The notes below the pieces were generated by a model. That model saw only the letters and a program-made list of their open reading frames with translations. It had not been told where the DNA came from and did no database searches. A stretch of 64,000 nucleotides of DNA from Thuidium tamariscinum (Eukaryota > Streptophyta > Bryopsida > Hypnales > Thuidiaceae): positions 30,982,386 to 31,046,385 of the forward strand of contig OX344752.2 in NCBI GenBank assembly GCA_947034885.2. The letters are read 5' to 3'. Made by a program: the position numbers and the translations under genes. Positions 49,635 through 61,369 of the stretch are shown one piece after another (position 1 is the stretch's first letter; the number at the start of each line of letters is the position of its first letter).

Positions 49635-50710
49635 TAACCATATTGAAAACAATAATCATTGTGGCCGTTTATGGAAGTGTAATGCTAAGAAAACTACCAA
49701 AATTGAAGTTACACTAACATTTGTAAAATTTTCAATTTTCTGATGATATTTTTTAAAATAGTTTTAAATCTTTTGTATTTGTTTGATGAATCATCTGTAG
49801 GATGAGCTATAATGTTTTTATAAAAAAAATTGAACCTAAAAATACATTAATATATGATTGTAAAATGTAAAGTCAATACATTGTTTAATTCAATAAATAG
49901 TTCAAATGCAAGGGTATTAAGATATAACAATGGTCTATGTTGTAACCTATATTCTCTCTACAATAGATAATGTAGTCTCATGTTCTCAATTCCAAAAAGA
50001 AATGTAAATATTGTGAGAACCAACACCATTTGTATTTTGGTCAAATTTGTAATATTTTAAATCTTGTGTACAAAAATTTGAGATGATGTATAACATCATG
50101 CTAAGGCAAAAAAAAATTTAGAATTCTAAAAAAATTGGAAAAAAATAAAGTAATTCCAAATTATGATAATCTGGGTGGTGATTATAATTGAGTTTTAGAC
50201 ATGGCTAACTTTGAAACCAATTTTTTCTCAAATTACAACTAATTGTTTCTTCAAACTTCTATGGAAATATAGAGTATATTGTACAGTACACTATACCTTT
50301 CATGTCTACACTTTTGAATTTAAGTTTGTTCTTTGATTCTCATGGTATGGCTGTTTAAATGAAAACATTGGAATTTTGTATTGAGTTTTGGCAATCATTG
50401 TATGTTCTAAAGACCTTCAAACAGTTGTAGGTATATATCTACAACTAAATTCAAGGCTTGTAGATTCATGTCCATGTGCTTGTGTGCTAGCATTGTTGGT
50501 TTTAGGTGGGGCTTTCAATTAGATGCAATAACCTTAAAGAGAAGAAACTATAACTTTTATTGAAGTGTATGAGTATATTCATTTGAACCCCTTAAAAAAA
50601 GATTTAGAATATGTATTTTTTCAACAAATTGTCATAAATAGAGCACATGTAGAGAGGCAACAAACCAATGTATACAAGTGATTTTACTTTTAATTGAAGG
50701 ATCTTGCACC
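49635..50710. other. AT-rich intergenic DNA, no gene seen
   Basis: No supportable reading frame or element ends. Confidence 0.45.
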
Positions 50711-50977
50711 TTAGTTTTTTTTAATCTCAATTATTGTTTCTTCAAGATCATTAAGGTGTTTATAGAGCTTTTGTAATGTACTAACGTAAACTACTATGGA
50801 TTTTCCTTCACCTACTTTACACCTAAAGTATTTCTCTTGTAAAGCTAAGATGCACTTGTTTGAATGCTTGACATGGTACACTTGAAGCTGTTTATACATT
50901 TCAAACAAGGTTTGACAGTTTATCACTTTCCACTTGTAATAAGAACTGATTGATCCTAGAATGGCTACAATAGCCAA
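50711..50977 (-). mobile_element. Fossil Copia-type LTR retrotransposon fragment (gag region)
   Basis: The minus-strand reading resembles the Copia gag-polypeptide region: an MYKQLQ-type helix, 'LQEKYFRCKVGEGKSIVVYV' and 'LQKLYKHLNDL'. Sequence at about 50980-51150 on the same strand seems to continue the similarity. The element is broken; no LTRs, pol region or complete ends were seen. Probably old. Confidence 0.4.
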
Positions 50978-52504
50978 TTTATCTCATTGTTCCTATTGCC
51001 CTTACTTTATAGCACTCATAATATTGAGCTTCTTATTTGTTGGCTTCATCTTTTTAGGCAAAGTCCCTAGCATCCGCTATAGTAGGTTTAGGATCTATAT
51101 TTCCAAATCTTATCTATAACCTTATTCATGTTGTAATACAATCACATAGGACAAACATTTGATAGGGGGGCACTCGAGTGAACCCTTGTATGGTCGAGGG
51201 GGGAAGGTGAACCCCTCGCTAGTCAAAGAAAGTTGCCTAGGCAAACTTTGTTGAGTTCACTATTTATTTCATTTTAATAATTTTGTAAATTTCCCCTCTA
51301 TTATATATTTTAGTATTTTTTAGCAATAAAACTAATACTATTGTTCACCTAAGACAAAGCCTCACAGTTACACTATTCTTGTTCCGTTCACAAACAATAA
51401 CAAATCACAAAACATGAAAATGAACGACATGCATTTTCCATAACTCAAAATTTGAACCATTGTACTTCTTGATTGTAAAGACTTCTTTGACCTTCAACAA
51501 CACAACTATATTCTCTACCATTATAGTAATCTTTATTGGACTTGTATTCCTCTTGGACTATTCACAAGCTTCCTCAGAATATCTAATTCTCTCTCTCTTA
51601 CTCACTAGACTGACTTTACCCTCTCTATTGATACAAGAAGACTAACACAAAAACAGTAACGCAGCTAACGTACAAATCGTGGGCCCATAACCCATTGAAA
51701 ATACGGAACTGGACAAGCACTCACACTTAGTAAAGTCATGCCTTATTGCAAGAACTTTGCTCTACACTACATTGTTAAAGACAAGACAACTAAAATAGTA
51801 AATTGAGGACTCATGCTCTCCAGTCTCAAGGAGAGAGACGACTGAGACAATCATCCATTGCACGGAATTAAGAATCATCCACTACGAAACTACGAAACTG
51901 TCCCCAAGCGATCGCTTCTTCGTTCTTGACAGTGTACGATTAGTCACTCCAATAGGAGTTTAAGGTACATGAATGGGTACAAGGATGGATATGGGTGTTT
52001 TCACCTTAACGTACATCAACTCTAAGAAAAACTTGGGGCCACAAAATAAACATAAGAGGAATTCACAGCCAACTTGATGGGGGCACAGAAGTAGATCACA
52101 TTGTCAGTAAACTATCTTGTTTGAAATTACAAAAAATGATTCATAATACTGGTGAGACTCTTTCTAAGAAAAATGATCACCTTCCCTCACCAGCATTTGA
52201 GGTCTTGAAAAATGCACAGTAGACTAAGCATCATGAAATCATTTTCTCAATATGCATGACACAAGAATGAAATGGTGAGACTTAATGGCTCTATCTAAGC
52301 AAGCCTCTGCAAAGTACACAATTAATAATCACAGGTTTTGAGGACACCTAAGAATCTCATTCAATATAAACACTGACACAAGTTCAAACGACCGGAATCT
52401 ACAATAACGTTACAAAAGCCGAACTGTGCCGAACACTACAATTTTCCCCATGCTAATGACACTCAAAGTAATCACAAATTATACCTTCTAATATCGTCGA
52501 GTCA
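50978..52504. other. Intergenic DNA and 3' flank of the HMA1 gene
   Basis: About 51160-51240 contains a short imperfect repeat of 'gaacccctcg' text. From about 51650 composition becomes gene-like and probably includes the HMA1 3' UTR. No other gene recognised. Confidence 0.4.
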
Positions 52505-55500
52505 TTAAGAAGGGACCGGTGCTGTTGAAGGTGGAGAGGATTGGCTCCCTTTCGAATTGGATGTCAGCGAGGAGACGACTCCTTTCAGAGGGCTCCAGCG
52601 GTTGAATGAATATGAAGGATTCTTGAATGCTCTCACAGAATTAGCACACACAAGTAATGTGCCACCTTCATGCATAAGTACCTGCATCCACGTGTTTACA
52701 GTTAACTGCAAGTATCAATTTATACAAAACTTCTAGGTCCCTTCCCACCACAGCTCTTAGAATGCTCATTTCTGACGCCAACCTCTCATAATTGCAGAAA
52801 GGCATTCAAACGTGAAAACCAATGTTTTGAGTTGGGTGTCGAATCAAAGGCTTTTCTAAGCCATATCCAGTGCGACTGCACCCGACTACTGATTCTCCAG
52901 ATTATACAGGCCATGAGTGATTAAAAATTTGCGATCCATGGTGTGGTAAGAGACTTTGAATCTCACCGGCAACTACAAGTGGCAACCTCACCATATACAC
53001 CTGAAGTTGAGTAGCACTCAACTCCATGTCTCAAGGCATTTTATGTCACAAAAGGAGCCAATTTGACTTCACAGTCGATTCTTTCAATTTTACAATGAGG
53101 CAACACGGTGCATAAGCAGTTTCAAGTGAAAACATGACAAAAGAGGGAGAACGTACCGTGAGCCAAAGAGGAAGAACTCCTAATACTGAGGGCAAACCAG
53201 CAAGACATATGGAAAATAGTGCAAGCCCAACACTTTGTTTAACCTGCAACAGTAGCATCTAAGATTAATGTGGAGAAAAGACAGGTGATAGCATTCAGTT
53301 CTGACCAACATAATTGAAGGCATAAGATGACCATACAGCAACGCCTACGTAGCTACTGTGCTGTGCATACAAACCTAGGGCAGAAAAATTAGAGACACAG
53401 AATTCTTAGCCTATAAACAACAATCGACTGGCATAAAAGAAGTGCATTCAAGGTCAGCGAGGACGAATCGCTCTTTAAATATAAACAGATCATACCAAAG
53501 AAGTTGTTTGATGCGCTTTGGCGATAACAAAGGGTACGCCATCAATTTCATTTTGTAGTAAAAGCACATCTGCCACTTGAACAGCGGTTGCACTTGCGTT
53601 CTTCGCAAGCACAATTCCTACTGTTGCAGCTGCTAATGCAGGACCGTCATTGATTCCGTCCCCAACCATTACAAGACCTCCAAAGCCTGCTTCACAAGCA
53701 GTAAGAATAGAATATTATGAAACTAACATCACAGCCTGATTCAGAAGCAGATGTAATGCTTTGACTTCACGAAACTGAGAATCTTAAAGGTTTCAACCTC
53801 ACAAGCTATGAAGAGCCCATGCATGCATTGTTGTATGACCCAATCCAAGGGCAGCTTCTAAAACATTGTGTTTTCTGAACATTACCTTCCTCTTGTGTCA
53901 AGAGCTTCACTCGAGAGAGCTTATCCTCTGGCTTCAGCCCTGCATGAAAATCATCAATGCCCACCGATTTGGCCACTCTTCTAGCGGTGGATGCATTATC
54001 TCCCGTCAACATCAATACTCGTAGGCCAGACAGCACCTTCAGCGTCTTCACTACAGTTGCTGCATTCTCCCTCAGTTCATCCTCGAAATGAAACAGCGTA
54101 ATCTGAATAGCGCTCAATATTATATTAAAACAAAGCGCCATATGTTATATTGAATAAATGGATCTGGCAAGATCAAGCATCTCTATAAATAGTCACAAAC
54201 TAGATTAACATAAAAAATGTTGGATATACAAAATGAATCCTACTAGTGCTCAACTCACAAGCATGCACTAAGGAGACTCTGCATTTCAAACTACTGCTAA
54301 ACAGAACTATTAACAACAACCTACTGATTGCACACAGGAAGACAAACAGAAGTTTTCACAAAGCTACGATTCAGTAACTACCTTCTTATTGACAGAAAGT
54401 GCAGCCCGGACCAGCTCTTTACTGTACACGGATTTGCCAGCAGCTTCCCTTATCTTTGCAGCCTCTGACGAGCTTGGTTCCGAAGATGCTACATACTCCA
54501 GAGAGCCCAAGCGTGCCTTCTGACTCACTTTCTCTCCAACCTAACCACAACATCAAACAATTAGGGGTTAGCCACACGACAGAAGCAGGCACTTATGTCG
54601 AGTTCAGTCCAGATGGCTTGAATAACAGATAACAACTCTTCCTTTTCTCCATTTTCATGGACCATTCCTCTCCAGTGGTAGCCACTTTGCTCTAATAGAG
54701 CACTGGCATGCTCCCACTCCACTGCCTTTCCTCTAGTTTTCCTTTAGAGTGATAAGCATGTGAGAAACTATAAATACGTCACTACAAGAACAATGTCAGG
54801 CACTGCAGAGATCAGTTCAAAGAAGCAGTGGGTGGAGGATTACCTCTACGTTAACAACGGCTGCTAGCCCTTGTCCAGGTATAGATTCAAAATTGTCAAC
54901 TTCAACTCCAGGGAGATTCTTCCCTAGTGAGTGATCTACAACGGCCCTGCATGAGATACAAAAATCATATTAAGAATATTGAACTTTAAGAAGCAAGCTG
55001 CTTAGTGCTTACTACTATTATTTAAGTGTTAAATTATTCTGGGATATTACCGTGCAATGGGATGAGTGGCCCCTCGTTCCATTGCGGCGGCAACGGCAAG
55101 TGCCTCTCCCTCACAATTGGGAGTACAACACGTTTCCGAAAACAGTAGGTGACCACGAAGTGGCTCTATTGCCTTGCATCGAAGCTCTCCAGTTGTAAGG
55201 GTTCCAGTCTTGTCAAATGCTACGGTGTCACAAGCAGCTAATGCATCGAACACCTCTCCTCCTTTCAAAAGAATGCCCTGCGCTACAAGCACCGTGCACA
55301 TGTTAGCTCAACTAGCTTGTTTCTGAAACGACGGCTATTGGTTGTATCAGTTTGAAGCGTATTTTTAAACAAGTAGAACCACAAACTGCTAATTCCTAAA
55401 CCAAAATAGATAGAATCTTCAAAGATTTAATAAGCAACGTCCTCTTCCAAGACACGAAGACATTCAAATATTACCTTTTTAGCACAAGCGCTAATGGCAG

Positions 55501-58500
55501 TAGCATATGAAAGAGGCGCAACTGCCAAAGCACATGGTGAAGCAGCTACCATCAAACCTAATGCACGATATAGGGAGCCTCGAATGCCTGAATGTACAAA
55601 AATCCAGTATTGAATACAAGCAACATCTAAGTTTTCTGTATGTCCCGACGACAAACTAAAGCAAGATTCTAGTAAGATCCAAAATTTCTGGAATCTGAAA
55701 AGCAATTTCACTGTAAAAATTGCTGGAATATATAACATTAGTAATCCTACATATAATTAATGTCATATGCTATGCAGACGAAATAAATCCATGATTCCGT
55801 AATCCCAATTAATTAGTAAAAGTCCAGTCTAGATTGAATGAGCTTTGCTGACTTCAAAACACAGTACCTTCAGAGCTCAGAAAAGGCCAATTGAATATAA
55901 CAGGGCCAAGTAGAGCAACAGCAACTGACATGGCCAGCACGAGTTGACTATAACGTTCAGTGAATTCATCCAGCCACCGTTCCAATTTTGGCCTGCTTGA
56001 TTGTGCCTCTTCTGTCAATTTCATGATTCGGGCCACTGTCGACTCTGACCAAACCTTTGTTGCCTGAAGAATCGCGGAATCAGGACAATCGTAGGAAATC
56101 AGGCTATAAAAACGAGTGTTAAATACAATCAAGTCTCATTTTCAGCACAAAAATTTCAGTAAAATATCTAGAAACTGACGTGCAGGAAGCATCTAATCTC
56201 TCATACAGGAATCTAGGCTTCGAAAATGCTCACACGAGCAGCAAGAAAATAGAGCATTGATACCTTCACGATCATGATTCCATCTAAGTTGCGGGCTCCA
56301 CCAGGAATAGCATCTCCTGCTTGCTTCTCAACAGGGGTGGCCTCTCCTGTCAGATGCTCAACTGTAACTGTAGCCTTCCCTTCATACACATCCCCATCCA
56401 CTGGGACTACCTGCACGACACCCGCTTTCAGATCAACAAAATGGCTTGTAAGCTTTGATGTTTGCAAAGAAAACCAGGCACTATCATCACCACAACCTAC
56501 AGAGAAAACATAATACAGTATGAAGACTTTGATGGACATACCTCACCCGCTTTAACCAGCACATAAGAACCAACGGCAACATCTTTTACAGGTAGCTGTT
56601 TGTAAGGTACTGACGAAAGTGAGGGAGCTTTTCTCTGATCAAAATCATCCAAAACAAGAGCGAACTCAGGATTTCTGTCTTTCAGCGCCTTCACATCACC
56701 CAATGCCTTCTCTGTGAAATGATCCTCCGCTGCAGAAAAGTATATACTCAATGTCACAAACCGATGAAAACCAAACACGTTCGAGTTTTGGTGGCCGCAA
56801 AAGCCCAAACACTCAAACCAAAGAACTACCGTGCACATGCTGTCAATCAACCACCTTCACTGAAACTGAACTCTGAACCATACCAAGGTGAGACAAGCCG
56901 AACATCGCCAGAAGAAGGCCGCCTTCCAGAGCGCTTCCCATAAACACTGACGCCAAAGCTGCAAATGCCATGAGAACATGAATATTGACGCTTCCTCCTG
57001 CCACGTCTATGGTCGCATCTAGCAAAGCTGGCACCTGCGCGTAAAATAGTATAAGTCCAATCCATTTCAACAACAAATTGCAAGAGGTGGACCTAAAATG
57101 CACAAACTATAGACTCTGTAAACTCAGCTGTTGTCGAAGCCGCCGGAGTACTTCAGATCATACCTGCAACCTTATAAGGCATTACTTCATTTCAACTTTC
57201 ACTATTTCAGCAGTGATCCGATCCTCTGATAATCCTGATACACATCAAACCGGCCAACATTCTAGGGCAGGAGCAAAGACCAGTCACTGACCATAAGATT
57301 ACCATCAAACTGCCCTATCGCTCAATGCAGCATGAAATACTAGCTGCAGAGAAACACAGCACACAAGTCAACCAACAAATTTATTGACTAAGAAATTATC
57401 GTCAAGAGAAACATACCCCTGTTAAAGGAAGCGCAGGAATTACGAGAAGATTTTGATAAGCGGCAGCCTTGGGGATGATGAATGGCAAAACTGCTCCCAG
57501 CAACAAAAGAACAGTGGAAACACATACAACCGTAAGATTCTCTCTCCATGCGTCCGCAATTGCGGCAATTCCAAGGACTTCGGACGTCCTCTTTATCAAA
57601 TTCTGTACAGCGTTCAAGGTGGTCGCATGTCCGTGGCTATGTCCGTGACTGCAACCGTGTGAATGTGCTCCATGTTCCTCGTGAGAGTGAGAGTGGTCAT
57701 GATCACCCGATCCGTCCGTGTGATCGTGCTTTTCTTCCTCCTGCCACAACAAAACAGTTTTAAATAAAATGAGGGTATGATAAACCAACAAAAAGAATAC
57801 AAGAAATTTATAGTACATTTGTCCAGCAAGTGAATATATTTGTTCAGCAAGTCGCAAGCTTTAAGGTAAAGGAACCTGATTAAGTCGCCGTGAAATATTG
57901 TGAGACGGTTACATACTGACTTCGCAAATGTATGAGACCTTAACATACGAATTTGTGTTGAATTTATGTCATTTCCCAGCAGAATTTTGAACACTCGTAT
58001 TATTTTTACAGAGTATCCAGGAAGTACTTTCTTTGGTGCATTGAAACCCAATTCGATTAGCTGGTAAGAATGTAACAATTGTCGTAGTAGTAGATATGCT
58101 CAACGCTGAAAATGTCGCTCTTAGGTGTGGTTTTCTTTATGATTTCAACCCCAGCTGTTATCAGAATAATCACAGACCCTAAATCCAACGCGCTTACATG
58201 AGATTCATGGTGGTCATGGCCATGCTGGCTACTTGTCGACGAATGCGAATGTTGCGAACTGAAAGCAAGCACTACTCGAGCAGCTACTGACGCGCCCAAC
58301 AAAACCTTGAACAACCTAGTATCAGGAGCTTTGTTTGCACCGAAATTGGAATTGTTAACCCTGAGTGCGCAAATTGCTTGCAGTCGATTTCCTGCACAAA
58401 CCAACACGACACATTACAAGTAAAATGAGAACACTGAGCAATGTACTTATACACTCAGAAAACTCCATCTCAGGGGTCAATACAGTCAATGTTGGCTCCT

Positions 58501-59166
58501 ATTCAGATGCACACCAAAGCAGCACTGGCAAACCAAAACGGGATTGCACCTCGCCAACGATATACTAAATCACAATTCCAAGTCCTAAAACCTCCCACAA
58601 TCAATTCCCACAAGAAAACAACCTTCCGAAAATGAAGAAACTAGAACCACAAAATATATATAATGAAGCAGCAGCAGAAGGCGATTTCTGAAGAGGAATG
58701 AAGCTACACACAACCCTAGCTCACGAAAATATATCACTACAGCAAATGTTGGCTTTCAATTACAGTACTCGCCAAACCCGCACTGCTAGAACCTAAACTG
58801 GCAGCGATTTCGCCCCACCAAATGCCATGATAATCACAATTCGACGCTTCGTAAACCTCTCGCAGTTCAATCACCACAAAAAACACAATCCGATCAAAGC
58901 ATCAAGAAGTCGAATTTGGCAGGAGTAAAGCCCAAGAGCGCACCTCCACAAGCGTCATTCCCAACAAAACTCTCACGACGCTGCGCTGCTCCATTGAAAG
59001 CTTCTCGCCTCAAATTGCTGGCAAACCCTAGCGTGACCTCCCTGCTCCGGGCAATTCCGTTTGTCTTGTGACTTGGATAGGATCCCGAAAAAACTACCCC
59101 GGACTTGGAATTAAGCGTGAAGGGGCTGCCAGAAGCCCCAACGCAGCATATCAACATGGCAGACAT
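52505..59166 (-). CDS. HMA1: HMA1-type plastid-envelope P1B heavy-metal ATPase
   Basis: Fifteen exons in consistent phase: 58944-59166, 58198-58391, 57417-57740, 56884-57034, 56542-56729, 56264-56410, 55868-56063, 55475-55587, 55051-55277, 54844-54946, 54382-54540, 53886-54102, 53496-53686, 53157-53243, 52505-52681; 898 aa. HMA1 moves divalent metals (Zn, Cu, Cd and Ca are reported) across the chloroplast envelope. Seen: transit-like residues 1-74; a His-rich stretch about 121-177 in place of a GMTCxxC domain; TGE 381-383; SPC 491-493 instead of CPC, diagnostic of HMA1; the phosphorylated Asp in DKTGT (D534); HP locus H584-P585; MLTGDN 706-711; GDGIND 756-761; HEGGT from 844 in the last membrane span. 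All catalytic motifs are intact. The extra length over Arabidopsis HMA1 (819 aa) is mainly N-terminal. Its 5' end is duplicated at the PPR gene upstream. Confidence 0.93.
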
Positions 59167-59240
59167 CGTAAAATCCTGCCTACCTACATTTGTGTCATGG
59201 CCATGGAGACAATCAATTGTTGCAGGAGCCGGGGCCGAAG
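58303..59240 (-). repeat. Duplicated 5' module, HMA1 copy
   Basis: The segment from about 58303 (inside exon 2) through intron 1, exon 1 and the leader to about 59240 is similar to 63313-63980. Shared blocks include gagctttgtttgcaccgaaa, cctacctacatttgtgtcat and taccccggacttggaatt. Intron 1 here is 552 nt against 279 nt in the other copy. It seems to hold the shared segment twice (about 58487-58640 and 58744-58900), an internal duplication. Confidence 0.85.
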
Positions 59241-61369
59241 ACACTGAGGAGCTGGGATTCACATTAGGGCAACTCTCCGTTGGTCGGAAACGAAGTCCGT
59301 TGGTCGATGGGACTAACCAGCAGTCGGAAGCCAAGTGTCGACACGAGGACTTGCTTTTGAAATGTGGATCAGAATGTGCACACAGTGTCCTCATTCGTGG
59401 AACATATGGAGTCACCTCGGGCCTCCACGAGGAAGGAGTTGCAGAGCACCGCCACCAATTTTCAAGCACTCAACAGTCTGTGGAAACACACATGTGATGC
59501 CATGACTCAATTGTGTTCTCATGGTTGCTAATGCAAAGATTGTTAACACAACATGGCACTCATTCAAGGGTCATTTACGCACCTAACTTAGACACTTTCT
59601 ATCAACAGCATACAACAACTTTTCCTACGCTATTTGCCAAGTGTGGTGGGCGAGGAATTATTCGCTGTCAAATCGCTGACCTTACAATTTTAGGCAATGA
59701 TTAGGAGGATGTCGACCATTTACCAACAGAGCTTCATACTCTTCCATCCAGATCACGCATTCTTTCGTGCTTGGAAATTTCTTGCATTTGTTAACAATAG
59801 CATATAATCTCCTTGATTAGTCTAATAATAGTAACTATGTTCACGGCCACTCGTGATGATTTTGAGTGTCCCTAGGACTCTTCAAAGCACTATATAACTG
59901 GGTGCAGTTCCGTTTTGAGAATCAGAGTTGTAGTTGGTGCTTATGTCAAAACGTTCGTCACGGTCAAGTGCAGGTTTGATGGACAATCAGGAGTGTGACT
60001 ACGGGAATTTGAGCATTATCTCCGATCATGTACCGAAAGGGCTGTGCCGAGACTAGAGAGGATCATGCTGGAAAGAAATCGCTGTCGCCACTGTCATGCA
60101 ATGGCCCTGTCCAGTCTCTCCACGGCCCTCTCTGTTGTGTATCTGCCAATACAGATTTACCTACATCCATGCATTCTTAGTTATACAAATGTAGTGACTC
60201 CAAGCGCCCTGGGTGTGTTTCCACCAAAGAGGCCTACCCTCCGTCACACACTTGAGGTGGAGCTCCATGGTGGAATCGCATCCAGGATGCTCGAGCTACG
60301 GAAAGGGCTGCTTAGTTGCTAGGATGCGGGAGTGGACAATTGCGTGTATACACATATGGGCACGCTATTGCGAGGGAGGAGACATCAGGAGGCGGTTGGA
60401 AGCCTTCAACTTCCTGCGTACAAATCCTGAGCCTTCATGGATTTCTGCGCGTGAATTTGAAGGCTCCCAGCCTTTTCCTGAGTACGTGGACAACAATAGT
60501 CATTCCAGTCAGTCGTTCTTCGATTCAGAGTCGAAAACATTATTTCTATTTCAAAGGAGTATTCGATACATGTGTTCTCAAACTCCAGTAGTTTCATACA
60601 TATCAGATCCTGCCTGAATCGTGCAACCACAAGGCCGTACTAGGATAGGGTAGATGTACTAATGACCCAGGTGCTATTTCCCATTTAAACTCGGCATCAA
60701 CTCATACACTAAATGACTGGAGTACGCCATGCGGATCATATTGGCGTGCTGCTCGAAGTGCTAAAAGTAGGCGTGGAACTCAAATGTACTCGGAATATCG
60801 CCAAGCGCCCAGAATTTAGCCTCTGCACAAGTGTCAATGAAGTGCACGTCAGTTGAACAGTACCATAACTACAGTAGTATCAATCTAGAACCTATTATCA
60901 TCCACATGGGCAAAGTGGGTGGACACCTGATAAACATTACTTTTGCAGCATGCGAAGTCACAGAAATTTCCTGCCAGAGTTGCTTATACTTGACAGCGCT
61001 TGGCAGGTTTGTTAAACACCGCTAAACACAGTATCCACGGTCCAATACAGTCAGTGTAAGTAAACTTATTGTATACCTTGAAAGGTTATCGTCGCATGCG
61101 CAAATGTATGTTTGCTCAATTAGCTACCAAATATACAACGTCGCCAACTCGCAGGGACAGAAATGTGCATGAGATAGATGTGTATGCAAAGTACCTCCAT
61201 AATATCCACTTCAAATAAGCCGTCGATCTTGGGCCAAGATATGTTCAGTTCTTGTCCCTCCGGAGATGAAGCACCTTCGACGGTTAAAGTTTGTCAAACA
61301 CCATTAAAAGACGATTAACCCATTGGACAAACCTCCAAAGTGCATCCAAGAAGGGGAATGAACTTGTCG
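59241..61369. other. Region between HMA1 promoter and PPR 3' end
   Basis: GC-balanced and rich in chance open frames on both strands, none with a recognisable domain or splice support. It should hold the HMA1 promoter (59167 upward) and the PPR 3' UTR (below 61370). A decayed gene cannot be excluded. Confidence 0.4.

Noticed and set aside
59513-60617. Several plus-strand frames of 60-134 codons
   Set aside because: Overlapping frames without domain, splice support or codon bias; ordinary chance frames in GC-balanced intergenic DNA.
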